In this document: positions 9,016-17,210 of the stretch, one piece after another
Layout of the letters: each line of letters begins with the position of its first letter
Position numbering within the stretch: position 1 is the stretch's first letter
Assembly (NCBI GenBank): GCA_003229305.1
Contig: QIDH01000017.1
Span: forward strand, 1-52,887
DNA from: Acidimicrobiia bacterium
GTDB lineage: Bacteria; Actinomycetota; Acidimicrobiia; Spongiisociales; Spongiisociaceae
DNA: 52,887 bases
Direction of reading: 5' to 3'
Program-made: the position numbers and the translations under genes
Notes under the pieces: model-generated
The model's database searches: none
The model's input: the letters and a program-made list of their open reading frames with translations, nothing else
What the model was told of the DNA's origin: nothing

Positions 9016-9567
9016 TCAGTCGATCTCTGGTTCCAGGAATTCTCTGAGAGCCGCAAACGGAGATTCGCTCTCGTCAGGATGCCCTGAACAGGGTTGCCTA
9101 TTCAAGTCGGTTCCGCACGTCTGGCAAAGTCCCAAACACGAATCCGAGCAGAGAGGAACGAGGGGAAGCGAAAGGCACAACTCGTCTCTTAGGAATGGTT
9201 CGAGATCGATTGCCCCGTCTCGCCCGATTTCATGAATCTCCTCATCGGTCTCTTGGCCGAATGCGAGGATCACGTCCGCAATCGTGTCCTCTTGCCATTC
9301 AACCAGGCACCGGTTGCAGCGCAGCAACACCGGTGCGACAACTTCACCTCTTGCGACGAGTCCGTCGGCCATCGCCTCGAGGCTCATGGTCGCCTTGGCG
9401 TCACCGACGAGGGTGACCAGGTCTGTCTCGAATTCCAGCGGTCCGGTCAGTTCTTCCGTGCGACGGGCCCCGCTGAGACCGAGCAGATCACTCACGAATA
9501 TGACGAATGGCGACTGAATGGTGGATCTCCAGGGAGGTGGGAAAGAGTCTAGTTGCGTGTCGGCCAA
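9016..9567 (-). CDS. DUF177 (YceD-like) protein
   Basis: Member of the DUF177 family, encoded next to rpmF throughout bacteria and linked to 23S rRNA/large-subunit metabolism. The ~183-aa product has CNRC in the middle, a second cysteine cluster (CSDSCLGLCQTCGTDLN) and the acidic C-terminal tail usual for the family. The start is uncertain. The TTG at 9567 has a GGGAGG element rather far upstream, and a GTG inside IFVSDLLG is possible but lacks a clear ribosome site. rpmF follows after 11 bases. Confidence 0.88.
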   Translation of the reverse strand: MADTQLDSFPPPWRSTIQSPFVIFVSDLLGLSGARRTEELTGPLEFETDLVTLVGDAKATMSLEAMADGLVARGEVVAPVLLRCNRCLVEWQEDTIADVILAFGQETDEEIHEIGRDGAIDLEPFLRDELCLSLPLVPLCSDSCLGLCQTCGTDLNRQPCSGHPDESESPFAALREFLEPEID

Positions 9568-9606
9568 CCGGTGCTGCGTCGCCTCCCAAATGAGGGCGAG
9601 GACCCT

Positions 9607-10359
9607 TCAGGTGGCGCGGATCCTGTCCAAGACGGCGTGGTGGATGATGTCACGCTCGCCGTCCAGCAGGGAGTTGTGAATTGAACGTTCCAACCAGACC
9701 AGTCGATTCCGCGACCCGAGGGCGTCGGCGATCAGTTGGCCGCTGACCGGTTTGACCGTCGCGTCTGCCTTCGACTGGATCGTCAACGAGGGCACCTTGA
9801 TCCGTGACGCTGCTACGAGGGCCATCCGACTGACGGTCAGCAGATCTCTCAAGGCCTTGGTCGGGAACCCTGAATATGTGAGCCACAGAGGTTTCGCTTC
9901 GTCCGCCAACGGTGGAGGAGGGGCCTCCGGCCAACTGATCATGGGGGTTATCTTGGCGAGGAGAGGACTCACGTAGGTCTTGGCGTTCTGAAACCGGATC
10001 GGAGAGTTGATGGTGGTCACGGATGCGACCGGCAACTCGGCTGCGACCAGCAAACACAGGAGGCCTCCCAACGAAAGTCCGGCGAGGTGGACACGGTCGT
10101 TGTCGGCCAGAGCCGACTCAGCAGCGACCATGGCAGACTCGAGCCAATCATCGTTGTCGGTTTTCGCCATGTCGGCCAGCGTGGTCCCGTGGCCAGCCAG
10201 CAAGGGGGCGATCGTGGTGTAGTGGCGGTCGTTGAGGAATCGCCCCAACAGTCGAAAGTGGGCCGCGGTTCCGGTAAACCCATGCACCATGACGACTGCT
10301 TCCCCGTTACTGCCTTGCCACGTGAACGGGGCGACCAGGGGATCGAAATACTCGCTCAT
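9607..10359 (-). CDS. Alpha/beta hydrolase, carboxylesterase/monoacylglycerol lipase-like
   Basis: Serine hydrolase of 250 aa. It shows the oxyanion motif HGFTG (26-30), the nucleophile elbow GLSLGG with Ser96, an acid in SKADATV (Asp199) and a catalytic His at about 228 in SIHNSLLD. The small lid and overall layout resemble the thermostable carboxylesterase Est30 and bacterial monoglyceride lipases, which cleave short acyl esters. There is no signal peptide, so it is probably cytoplasmic. It sits in the block between the coiled-coil protein (47-base gap) and DUF177. A role in acylglycerol turnover beside plsX is plausible but only inferred. Confidence 0.85.
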   Translation of the reverse strand: MSEYFDPLVAPFTWQGSNGEAVVMVHGFTGTAAHFRLLGRFLNDRHYTTIAPLLAGHGTTLADMAKTDNDDWLESAMVAAESALADNDRVHLAGLSLGGLLCLLVAAELPVASVTTINSPIRFQNAKTYVSPLLAKITPMISWPEAPPPPLADEAKPLWLTYSGFPTKALRDLLTVSRMALVAASRIKVPSLTIQSKADATVKPVSGQLIADALGSRNRLVWLERSIHNSLLDGERDIIHHAVLDRIRAT

Positions 10360-10406
10360 TGATCAGCTCGAGGTGTCGAAGCTCCTCGCCGTGCCGGCCC
10401 CAATGG

Positions 10407-10958
10407 TCAGACTCCTGGGACTGGAGGCACAGGCGGACGGGCAGCTCTGAGGTTCGCTCTGGCCCCGGCAACCTGGCCCGCCAGCTTTGCGTACAGCTCC
10501 TCCAAACGCTGATAGCGGTCATCCGCGTAGTCCTCTGCTTCCAATCTGAGGCGCCGGCCCTCTCCCTCTGCCCTTCTGACGAGGATGTTTGCTTCCTCAA
10601 CTGCCTCGGCCATTATGTGGGACTCGCTAACCAGCTCATCTGCACGGGTCCGCGCTCGTTCCATGACGTCTCGTGCTCGCTCGTTGGTGCGGCCAACGAA
10701 CGCTTCTCGCTCGCGAATCATCCATCTGGCTGCACGGAGTTCCTCAGGCAACCGATCACGCAGATTGCGCAACATTGAAAGCATCTGTTCACGATCCACC
10801 ATGACGTTGGCGGACAACGGGACCGCTTTCGCCCCTTCCACGGCTACCAGGAGCTCGTCGAGCAGCTCTTGGAGCTCGCCGACATTGGCCGTTGGTTGTT
10901 CTGTCGCCGCCTCGAGCTCGCCAAAATCGTCGTCGTTTGGGGGAAGGTCGTCACTCAC
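10407..10958 (-). CDS. Conserved coiled-coil protein encoded after coaD
   Basis: 183-aa soluble protein. An acidic N-terminus (SDDLPPNDDDFGELE) is followed by a long charged helix region (about residues 35-165) rich in Arg, Glu and Ala, which looks like a continuous coiled coil, and then a Pro-rich tail (RPPVPPVPGV). No enzyme motif is visible. The composition recalls DivIVA-like or ATP-synthase-b-like scaffolds in which such helices multimerise, but this is only a resemblance. The start is the GTG at 10958, overlapping the coaD stop as GTGA with a GGTGG element ahead. A further GTG at 10967 is less likely. Confidence 0.75.
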   Translation of the reverse strand: MSDDLPPNDDDFGELEAATEQPTANVGELQELLDELLVAVEGAKAVPLSANVMVDREQMLSMLRNLRDRLPEELRAARWMIREREAFVGRTNERARDVMERARTRADELVSESHIMAEAVEEANILVRRAEGEGRRLRLEAEDYADDRYQRLEELYAKLAGQVAGARANLRAARPPVPPVPGV

Positions 10959-11431
10959 GTGGACCACCGTTCTTTTAGGAGTTGCGCGACGAGCGGAGGA
11001 ACGAGGCCATCGACCAGTCCACCTAGCCGCCCTACGTCTTTCACAAGGGAAGACGATAGATACCCGAACTCGGCACTCGTGGGAATGAACACGGTCTCCA
11101 CGGCGGCGAGGTGGTGGTTCATTTGGGCCATCTGGAGTTCGTAGTCGAAATCCGAAACTGCTCGCAGGCCTTTGACGATCACGTCCACGCCCTGGGACTG
11201 GGCAAAGTCGACCAGTAGGCCATCGAAGGACGCCACCCTGACCTTCGGCTCTTTGGCAAACAACCCCTCGAGCATCTCGACCCGTTCGTCGTTGGTGAAC
11301 ATCGGCGATTTCGAAGGATTGGCGATGACCGCGACTATCACCTCGTCGAAGATCGAAACACTCCTGCCGATCACGTCGATGTGGCCGTTGGTTGGCGGAT
11401 CAAAACTTCCAGGACACAATGCAGTGGTCAC
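10955..11431 (-). CDS. coaD: Pantetheine-phosphate adenylyltransferase
   Basis: Penultimate step of coenzyme A synthesis: 4'-phosphopantetheine plus ATP gives dephospho-CoA. 158 aa from the GTG at 11431, which overlaps the rsmD stop as GTGA. It shows the nucleotidyltransferase motif GSFDPPTNGH (8-17), VKGLR (87-90) and the C-terminal PTSAEFGYLSSSLVKDV, corresponding to the family's ISSTxVR-type segment. rsmD-coaD adjacency is very common. An earlier in-frame start would lie inside rsmD and is not needed. Confidence 0.96.
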   Translation of the reverse strand: MTTALCPGSFDPPTNGHIDVIGRSVSIFDEVIVAVIANPSKSPMFTNDERVEMLEGLFAKEPKVRVASFDGLLVDFAQSQGVDVIVKGLRAVSDFDYELQMAQMNHHLAAVETVFIPTSAEFGYLSSSLVKDVGRLGGLVDGLVPPLVAQLLKERWST

Positions 11432-11982
11432 GTGTGCTCCTTCACGTAGCGCCACAATGTAGCGGTCCCGTATGTTCGCTCGCCTGCCGCACCCAATCCA
11501 TCGGCCACGGGGCGGGCCTCGCCTTCGAGTCTATGCACGACCACGATCGCATCTTCGGCAAGAAATGGCATCAATGCCGACAATATCGCCTCTACGGACG
11601 CAAGCGAATCGGAATATGGGGGGTCGACGAAAGCCAGGTCGAATGGACCAACGGTCCTCGCTGCCAATGACGTGGACAGCGTGTACTCGACGTCTCCGTC
11701 TACCAGCTCACCGCCGAGTCCAACCGAGCCCATATTGACCCGCAACACTTCGAGGGCTGCCCGATCCCGTTCGACGAACACTGCCGATTCTGCACCCCTA
11801 CTCAGCGCTTCTAAGCCGAGGGAGCCCGTGCCTGCGTACAGATCGATGACGGCTGCGCCGGGCACGTGAGCGGCAATAGACGAAAATAGGCCTTCCTTGG
11901 CCCGGTCGGTCATGGGTCGGGTAACGGTGCCAGATGGCCCTTTCAAGCGCCTCCCCTTGGCGAGGCCCGCGATCACTCTCAT
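11428..11982 (-). CDS. rsmD: 16S rRNA (guanine-N2)-methyltransferase RsmD
   Basis: Methylates G966 of 16S rRNA using SAM. The 184-aa protein starts MRVIAGLAKGRRLKGP, has TRPMTDRAKEGLF (21-33), the SAM-binding DLYAGTGSLGLEAL (47-60) and the catalytic DPPY (120-123). The ATG at 11982 overlaps the recG stop as ATGA, and its own stop overlaps coaD in the same way, so the chain recG-rsmD-coaD is translationally coupled. Confidence 0.95.
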   Translation of the reverse strand: MRVIAGLAKGRRLKGPSGTVTRPMTDRAKEGLFSSIAAHVPGAAVIDLYAGTGSLGLEALSRGAESAVFVERDRAALEVLRVNMGSVGLGGELVDGDVEYTLSTSLAARTVGPFDLAFVDPPYSDSLASVEAILSALMPFLAEDAIVVVHRLEGEARPVADGLGAAGERTYGTATLWRYVKEHT

Positions 11983-14177
11983 GAGATGAACAACCATTCG
12001 ACGGCATCGGCCAGAAGCGCCTTCACCTCGGCCTTGATCGCCAAGTTCGTGTGCAGTTCGGGGTCGCCGCCAACCAGATCGAACGCCTCTCGCCTGGCGT
12101 CGTTCAACTCTTGGAAGTCACGGAGGATATCGCCGATTCGCAGGTCGGTGACGCCGGATTGACGTGCTCCGAAGATCGTGCCCTGTCCTCTGATTCGCAG
12201 ATCTTCTTCAGCAAGCTCGAATCCGTCGCTGGTATTCACCATGGCGGTGATGCGGGCCGCCCCATCGTCCGTCGTCGAGTCGGCCACCAGCACACACTGC
12301 GACGAAAATTCCCCTCGCCCAACCCTCCCCCGCAACTGGTGGAGCTGGCTAAGGCCGAACCGGTCGGCGTCTTCGATGACCATCACGGTCGCGTTTGGCA
12401 CATCGATGCCCACCTCGATGACTGTCGTCGCGACCAGCACGTCCATTTCGCCTGAGCGGAAGCTAGCCATTGCAGCGTCCTTGTCGCGGGGGCGCATCTG
12501 GCCGTGCAGTAAACCAACCGCCAGATCGGGAAACACTTCTTGCAGACGTGCGTGCTCGGCGACCGCACTGGCCGCCTCGATCTTGGCGCTGTCTTCGACC
12601 AGGGGACAGACAACGTAGGCCTGTCTGCCCCGGTCGACCTCCGATCGGATGGTTTTGTACACACGATCCAGGCCGTCGCTGGTCTCGGTCCAGGTCTTGA
12701 TCGGCGCCCGGCCAGGAGGCATCTCATCAAGAGTCGACACGTCTAGGCCCCCGTACAGGGTCATCGACAGTGTCCTTGGGATAGGCGTGGCAGTCATGAT
12801 CAGCAGGTCAGGATCGAGGCCGTCGCCCTTCTCCTTGAGTCCGACCCTCTGATGGACACCGAAACGGTGCTGCTCGTCGACCACGGCCACCCCGAGCTTG
12901 GCGAAGTGCACCCCCTCCTGGATCAAGGCGTGGGTGCCGATCAGTAGATCGATTTCGCCGCCCGCCGCCCAGGCCAACAGCTCCTCTCGGCTTGTCTCCC
13001 CCCTGCCCCTGAAATTCACCTCCGCCGAGTTTCCGGTGAGCAATCCGATCCGGATCTCTGGACGATCAGGGTCGTCATCCCCTTCATCCCGCACCTCGTC
13101 GAAGAGCGATACCGCCGTTGAACGTCCCTCCTCTGGGCGGGGCGCCAAACCGGCCGAGACGATCAGGTCGCCGATGCTCAAGAAATGTTGCTCGGCCAGC
13201 ACCTCTGTCGGTGCCATCACCGCCCCCTGGAATCCACCCTGCACTCCGGTGAGCAGGGTGGCGACGGCGACAACGGTCTTGCCTGACCCGACTTCGCCGT
13301 GCAGCAGCCGGTGCATCGGATGGCCTGCGCCCAGATCTTTACGAATCTCTTCGATCGAACGCCTCTGGGCGCCGGTCAGTTCGTAAGGAAGACCCTTCAC
13401 GAATCGGTCGACCAGCAAGCCATCCAGGTCGTGGGATACACCGATCTCGTTTTCTTCGTTACGCGCCTTGTTGAGAGCCAAGGCGACCTGAAGTCTGAAG
13501 AACTCATCGAATACCAACCGGCGGCGGGCAGGAGCCAGATCGGCCATTGAATCGGGAAAATGTACCGTATCGATGGCTCGGTCCCGCTCGATCAGATCGA
13601 GTCGGTCCCGCAGGTCGATGGGGAGCGGATCCTCAATCGGCCGGGAGCGCCCAAGCGCGTTGTGGATCGCCCTCCTCAGGTATCCGGGTGAGGCGGAACC
13701 AACCCCGGGATGGATGGGAACGACCCGGCCGGTGATGAGGCTCTCGGTGGTGGAGGCAAGCACGTCGACTACCGGAGACTTCATTTGCAGCCGCCCCCTG
13801 AAGCGCTCCACCTTGCCGGACAGCGCCACCTCTGCACCTTCGCTGAGCTGCCGGGCCCTGAACGCCTGGTTGAACCACACCGAATGCAGCGATGCGGTGC
13901 CGTCGGAGATCTCGGCGTCGACTATGACCATGCGGCCCTTGACCCGCCGGCTCGACACTTTTTGCACCTTTCCGATCACTGTGACCTCTTCACCGACCGG
14001 GACATTTCTGAGGGCGACCTGGGTCGAACGATCGATGTACCGCCTCGGAACATGGAGCAGCAGATCGGCCACGGATTCGACCCCCGCATCAGCCAGGTCA
14101 GAACCTCGTTTTCCGCTCAGCCCCTTGACCTCCTTGACCGCAATGGTCGACAGGTGGGCAAGTGATCGACCGCTCAC
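11979..14177 (-). CDS. recG: ATP-dependent DNA helicase RecG
   Basis: Superfamily 2 helicase that regresses stalled forks and branch-migrates junctions. 732 aa. The N-terminal wedge/OB domain (about 60-170, including LLHVPRRYIDRS) is followed by GEVGSGKTVVA near residue 297, DEQHRFGVHQR near 434, TATPIPRTLSM, VEVGIDVPNAT, QLHQLRGRVGRG and the C-terminal RecG tail. The start is the GTG at 14177, which overlaps the fakA stop as GTGA and gives SGRSLAHLSTI. A longer in-frame extension to 14420 would be Arg/Gly/Pro-rich nonsense antisense-like sequence inside fakA and is rejected. Confidence 0.95.
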   Translation of the reverse strand: MSGRSLAHLSTIAVKEVKGLSGKRGSDLADAGVESVADLLLHVPRRYIDRSTQVALRNVPVGEEVTVIGKVQKVSSRRVKGRMVIVDAEISDGTASLHSVWFNQAFRARQLSEGAEVALSGKVERFRGRLQMKSPVVDVLASTTESLITGRVVPIHPGVGSASPGYLRRAIHNALGRSRPIEDPLPIDLRDRLDLIERDRAIDTVHFPDSMADLAPARRRLVFDEFFRLQVALALNKARNEENEIGVSHDLDGLLVDRFVKGLPYELTGAQRRSIEEIRKDLGAGHPMHRLLHGEVGSGKTVVAVATLLTGVQGGFQGAVMAPTEVLAEQHFLSIGDLIVSAGLAPRPEEGRSTAVSLFDEVRDEGDDDPDRPEIRIGLLTGNSAEVNFRGRGETSREELLAWAAGGEIDLLIGTHALIQEGVHFAKLGVAVVDEQHRFGVHQRVGLKEKGDGLDPDLLIMTATPIPRTLSMTLYGGLDVSTLDEMPPGRAPIKTWTETSDGLDRVYKTIRSEVDRGRQAYVVCPLVEDSAKIEAASAVAEHARLQEVFPDLAVGLLHGQMRPRDKDAAMASFRSGEMDVLVATTVIEVGIDVPNATVMVIEDADRFGLSQLHQLRGRVGRGEFSSQCVLVADSTTDDGAARITAMVNTSDGFELAEEDLRIRGQGTIFGARQSGVTDLRIGDILRDFQELNDARREAFDLVGGDPELHTNLAIKAEVKALLADAVEWLFIS

Positions 14178-15781
14178 TCTGCTGCCAGCAAGAACGGATA
14201 GAGGGGCTGGCCGCCTTCGACGAACTCGACGGCCAAGCCCTGACCGCGGGTGGCGACCCACGACTCGACGTCGACGACCGCCTGCGTCTGGGCGTCCTCT
14301 CCGGTGATCACTGTGAGCAGCTCGGCGGCCGTGGGAAAAAAGGTGTCCAGGAGAGAAACCACGGCAAGGGATTGATCGGGGTGCACGACAACGATCTTGC
14401 CGTCGACCAGGCCGAGCCAATCGCCTTCTGAGACCTCAAGACCTTCGGCGTTGGTCGTACGAACCGCCATGGTCAGTTCGCCGGTGGCGACCGCTTCGCT
14501 GTTGCCGAACATCGCCGTCGCCACTGGGTCGAGGTCCCCAGTCGGCAGGTAGCCCATCATGGCTGCGAAGCCCGCCTGTACCGAGCGGGTTGGTACGACC
14601 ATCACCGCCTTACCGGTAAGGGAATCGAGCTGATCGGCGACGGTGATGATGTTTTTGTTGTTCGGCAACACAACTATCGAATCGTTTGGCGCGGCCTCGA
14701 CGGCCGCAAGAAGATCAAGGGTCGAAGGGTTCATCGACTGGCCACCGGCCACCACAGCCTGGACGCCGAGAAGACGGAAGCGTTCGATGACTCCCGATCC
14801 GGTCGCTACCGCGATCACCCCGACATCGGCTTCGTTGATGCCGTCGATCGGAATGAACTCTCGTGGGTGGTGGGCGAGGTCTGCTGCTTGTCCTGCAAGG
14901 TCGGTGATCTCGATTCGATGGGGTCGTCCCGCTCGGATCCCCGCCTCGATCGCGCCACCGATTTCGTCTGTGTGGATGTGGCAGTTGTAGATCCCGCCAC
15001 CGCCGACAACGACGATCGAATCTCCGATCTCGGCCCACTGCGTCCTGAACTCTTCGATCGCGTCTGCTGAGGCGTCGAGCAGGAACATGACCTCGTACCG
15101 AAGGTCGGCGATGTCCGGCACTGCATTGCTTTCTAGCCTCACTGCAGGGCCAGGAGCGTCGTAGATGGCCATCGGCAACTCGACCTCGGCATCTGTTACT
15201 TCTTCGACGAAGGCAGCCAATAGCAACACCAGACCAGCGCCTCCTGCGTCGACCACCCCAGCCTCGGCTAGCACCGGCAACAGATCAGGCGTGCCTTCTA
15301 GGGCTTCGAGGCCTCTGTGGTAGACCCGATCAAGGAAGGCAGCCACGTCTCCACCCGTGACGGCTTCCGCACCCGCTGCCTCCCTGACCACGGTGAGGAT
15401 CGTGCCTTCAACCGGCCTCAGCACCGCCTGGTACGCCGCCTCCGACGCCATTGTCAGGGCATCGCCAATTTCTTCTGTGCCCAACAGTTCACACCCGGCG
15501 AAGCGGTCAGCAAGACCTCTGAGGATTTCGCTGAGGATGATTCCGGAGTTGCCTCTTGCCCCCATCAGCGAGCCGTGTGCCATGGCGGCGGCGACTTCGT
15601 CCATCGAAGACGCATCTTCGACCTCGGCCATAACTGAACCAACGGTCAGGGCCATGTTGGTGCCGGTGTCACCGTCCGGCACCGGGTACACGTTGAGCCG
15701 GTTCAGAGCCTCACGATGAAGTTCGAGTCGGTTGTGGAATCTGCGCAACACCGACTTGAGATGCTCAGCCGTGAGGACCAT
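14174..15781 (-). CDS. fakA: Fatty acid kinase FakA-like (DAK2-domain) protein
   Basis: 535 aa. The N-terminal DAK L-like domain carries NVYPVPDGDTGTNM (30-43), whose Asp residues bind Mg-ATP, and GARGNSGIILSEILRG. A middle domain is followed by a C-terminal DegV-like part (VVLPNNKNI, VVPTRSVQAGFAAM). In Firmicutes FakA phosphorylates fatty acids presented by a FakB (DegV) protein, feeding PlsX/PlsY. No FakB is in the window, but plsX is in the same block, which fits. As the first gene it drives the fakA-recG-rsmD-coaD chain and is divergent from the cold-shock-like gene across 49 bases. Confidence 0.88.
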   Translation of the reverse strand: MVLTAEHLKSVLRRFHNRLELHREALNRLNVYPVPDGDTGTNMALTVGSVMAEVEDASSMDEVAAAMAHGSLMGARGNSGIILSEILRGLADRFAGCELLGTEEIGDALTMASEAAYQAVLRPVEGTILTVVREAAGAEAVTGGDVAAFLDRVYHRGLEALEGTPDLLPVLAEAGVVDAGGAGLVLLLAAFVEEVTDAEVELPMAIYDAPGPAVRLESNAVPDIADLRYEVMFLLDASADAIEEFRTQWAEIGDSIVVVGGGGIYNCHIHTDEIGGAIEAGIRAGRPHRIEITDLAGQAADLAHHPREFIPIDGINEADVGVIAVATGSGVIERFRLLGVQAVVAGGQSMNPSTLDLLAAVEAAPNDSIVVLPNNKNIITVADQLDSLTGKAVMVVPTRSVQAGFAAMMGYLPTGDLDPVATAMFGNSEAVATGELTMAVRTTNAEGLEVSEGDWLGLVDGKIVVVHPDQSLAVVSLLDTFFPTAAELLTVITGEDAQTQAVVDVESWVATRGQGLAVEFVEGGQPLYPFLLAAE

Positions 15782-15830
15782 GAGTCAAGGATAGGACGGG
15801 CCTGGTCGACGGCGCACTAACCTGGCGACC

Positions 15831-16061
15831 ATGGAAGATGGAGTGGCAATTCAAGGGGTCGTGAAGATCTACGACCCGAACACCGGGGCGGGCATCGTCG
15901 TCTTGGACGAAGACAGCTCAGAGGTGTACCTGCGGCCCGGATCTCTCAAGGGCAGCATCTTCCGGCTGCTCCGCCAGGGCCAGCGGATAGTTTTTCACAC
16001 CGAGGAGTCAGATGGCCGCAGGTTTGTGCATACAGTCAAGGTCGGTTCAGACGGGCGCTGA
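15831..16061 (+). CDS. Small cold-shock-like OB-fold protein
   Basis: 76 aa. GVVKIYDPNTGAGIVVLD, a VYLRPGSL strand and GQRIVFHTEE follow the strand order of a cold-shock domain (G-V-K-x-F-[DN], then GQ-x-V-x-F). However, the aromatic RNP1/RNP2 residues (KGFGFI, VFVHF) are largely replaced, so nucleic-acid binding is uncertain. The start is the ATG at 15831, reading MEDGVAIQG. It is divergent from fakA with only 49 bases between them, so promoters must be tightly packed or overlap. The fold call is moderately sure and the function unknown. Confidence 0.65.
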   Translation: MEDGVAIQGVVKIYDPNTGAGIVVLDEDSSEVYLRPGSLKGSIFRLLRQGQRIVFHTEESDGRRFVHTVKVGSDGR

Positions 16062-16087
16062 CCCTGCGCCGACACCCACTCCCCACC

Positions 16088-16115
16088 GCTCGGATGTGCT
16101 CGTTATAGTCCGAGC
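16088..16115 (+). promoter_or_regulatory. Putative promoter with dyad around the -10 box
   Basis: TATAGT at 16104-16109 is a good -10 candidate. It is flanked by the 6-base inverted repeat GCTCGG (16088-16093) / CCGAGC (16110-16115). A regulator bound here would cover the -10 box. The gene ahead is a stand-alone RAM domain (start GTG 16142, AGGAGGG ribosome site). No clear -35 box is visible. Confidence 0.4.
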
Positions 16116-16141
16116 AAGTCACCACAGGAGGGAGTGGATTC

Positions 16142-16375
16142 GTGGTTGAGGCCTACGTGCTGATCCAGACCGAGGTGGGCAAAGCTGCCCAGGTCGCAGA
16201 AGAAGTCCGCAATATCAGCGGAGTAGATTCCGCAGACGACGTCACAGGTCCTTATGACGTCATCGTCAAGGCAGCCGCCCCGGACGTCGACCAACTAGGC
16301 AAACTGGTCGTCGCCAAGATCCAAGCAATCGAAGGCATCACCCGAACCCTCACCTGCCCGGTCGTGAACCTCTAG
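16142..16375 (+). CDS. Stand-alone Lrp/AsnC ligand-binding (RAM) domain protein
   Basis: 77 aa starting at GTG 16142 behind a strong AGGAGGG site. The sequence EAYVLIQTEVGKAAQVAEEV ... GPYDVIVKAAAPDVDQLGKLVVAKIQAIEGITRTLTCPVV is a complete RAM/AsnC C-terminal domain, the small-molecule-binding, oligomerising half of Lrp-type regulators. There is no helix-turn-helix half. Such single-domain proteins (SraA-like) form dimers or rings, bind amino acids and may modulate full-length Lrp proteins. No Lrp gene is in the window. Confidence 0.9.
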   Translation: MVEAYVLIQTEVGKAAQVAEEVRNISGVDSADDVTGPYDVIVKAAAPDVDQLGKLVVAKIQAIEGITRTLTCPVVNL

Positions 16376-16396
16376 ACGAAGAGGGTTGCGCAGGCG

Positions 16397-16519
16397 CTAG
16401 CCGACCAGTTTTCTCATCCGCTGACGATCTGCGGGTGGCAGATGCTTGTCAACCTGGCGCCAGGTCAACCCTGCGTTGAATGCTGTCATGAAACGAGCCC
16501 TGCCCGGGTAGCCAATCAT
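16397..16519 (-). CDS. Possible 40-aa ORF overlapping the preceding gene
   Basis: ATG at 16519 overlaps the stop of the 86-aa ORF upstream as ATGA. The product begins MIGYPGRARFMTAFNAG and contains a TWRQVDKHLPPADRQRMR helix. It is not recognised. It could be a coupled small gene, the frameshifted tail of the preceding ORF, or chance. Evidence is only the overlap and a plausible amphipathic helix. Confidence 0.25.
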   Translation of the reverse strand: MIGYPGRARFMTAFNAGLTWRQVDKHLPPADRQRMRKLVG

Positions 16520-16776
16520 TTGAGGCTCACCAAGCGATTGAGCAAACCACGCTGCGACGACCTGCCAGCGTCACATGCGTTGCCGCTTCCTGAAGTGAGT
16601 CGCCGGCGCAGGAAACCCACCCGGGCCACGTTCACCGCCGACCAGTAGCCGAATGCTCTCTCGTGTGCGGCCAGTGCGCTCACCCATTCGGACATTGTCA
16701 CCAGATCTTCAGGTTCGAGATGAACCACGCTCGCCTCGGGCTCCACTCGCTCAATCGTGAACTCGTGGGTGATCAC
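16516..16776 (-). CDS. Hypothetical 86-aa protein downstream of MazF
   Basis: GTG start at 16776 with a GAGGGA ribosome site 6-7 bases ahead, about 100 bases after the mazF stop. The first 55 residues (ITHEFTIERVEPEAS ... WVSALAAHERAFGYWSAVN) look like a folded alpha/beta protein with normal codon choice. The last 30 (Gly/Ser/Arg-rich, rarer codons) look degenerate, and a 4-base overlap leads into a 40-aa ORF. It may be a real third gene of the toxin-antitoxin locus or a frameshifted remnant. No family recognised. Confidence 0.35.
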   Translation of the reverse strand: MITHEFTIERVEPEASVVHLEPEDLVTMSEWVSALAAHERAFGYWSAVNVARVGFLRRRLTSGSGNACDAGRSSQRGLLNRLVSLK

Positions 16777-16877
16777 GTTTTGTCCCTCGCGGTGGGTTGG
16801 TATCGATGCACCGCCAGTGTCAGCGCCGAACTGCCGACCAACTGGGACCTGCACCTACGCCCTCAGCCTGCATCCGG

Positions 16878-17210
16878 TCAGCTGCCTGCCAGACCGAAGA
16901 ACACCACGACTGCCCGTCCGAACCGGACCATGTCCTGGTCGGCCAGGCGGCCGATTCGCTCACCGAGTTTGGAACGGGGCACGGTCGTGACCTTGTCAAT
17001 CATCAAGCTGCTCAGTTCTCGCAAGCCATTCTGGTCGTCAGGAGCGACCGGCAGCCGAATCAACGGCGCTTCGGTCGGATCGGTGCTGAAAACGCAAACG
17101 GTCACCGAGTCAGTGGCGTCAAAACGATCATCCTGGATTATCACCACCGGGCGAGGCTTACCCGCATACCCGCTCCCGGCTGCCGCGGTCCAGATTTCTG
17201 CGCGCCTCAC
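16878..17210 (-). CDS. mazF: MazF/PemK-type endoribonuclease toxin
   Basis: 110 aa. MRRAEIWTAAAGSGYAGKPRPVVIIQ is the MazF N-terminal strand set with the conserved KPRPVVI core. The later SSLMIDKVTTVPRSKLGERIGRL is the family's second conserved block. MazF toxins cleave mRNA at short sequence motifs. The start GTG at 17210 overlaps the antitoxin stop as GTGA, the usual antitoxin-first arrangement. The target sequence cannot be inferred. Confidence 0.88.
   Translation of the reverse strand: MRRAEIWTAAAGSGYAGKPRPVVIIQDDRFDATDSVTVCVFSTDPTEAPLIRLPVAPDDQNGLRELSSLMIDKVTTVPRSKLGERIGRLADQDMVRFGRAVVVFFGLAGS

Noticed and set aside
14178-14420. 81-residue N-terminal extension of RecG
   Set aside because: It is Arg/Gly/Pro-rich, lies inside fakA and is replaced by a GTG start that overlaps the fakA stop codon exactly.
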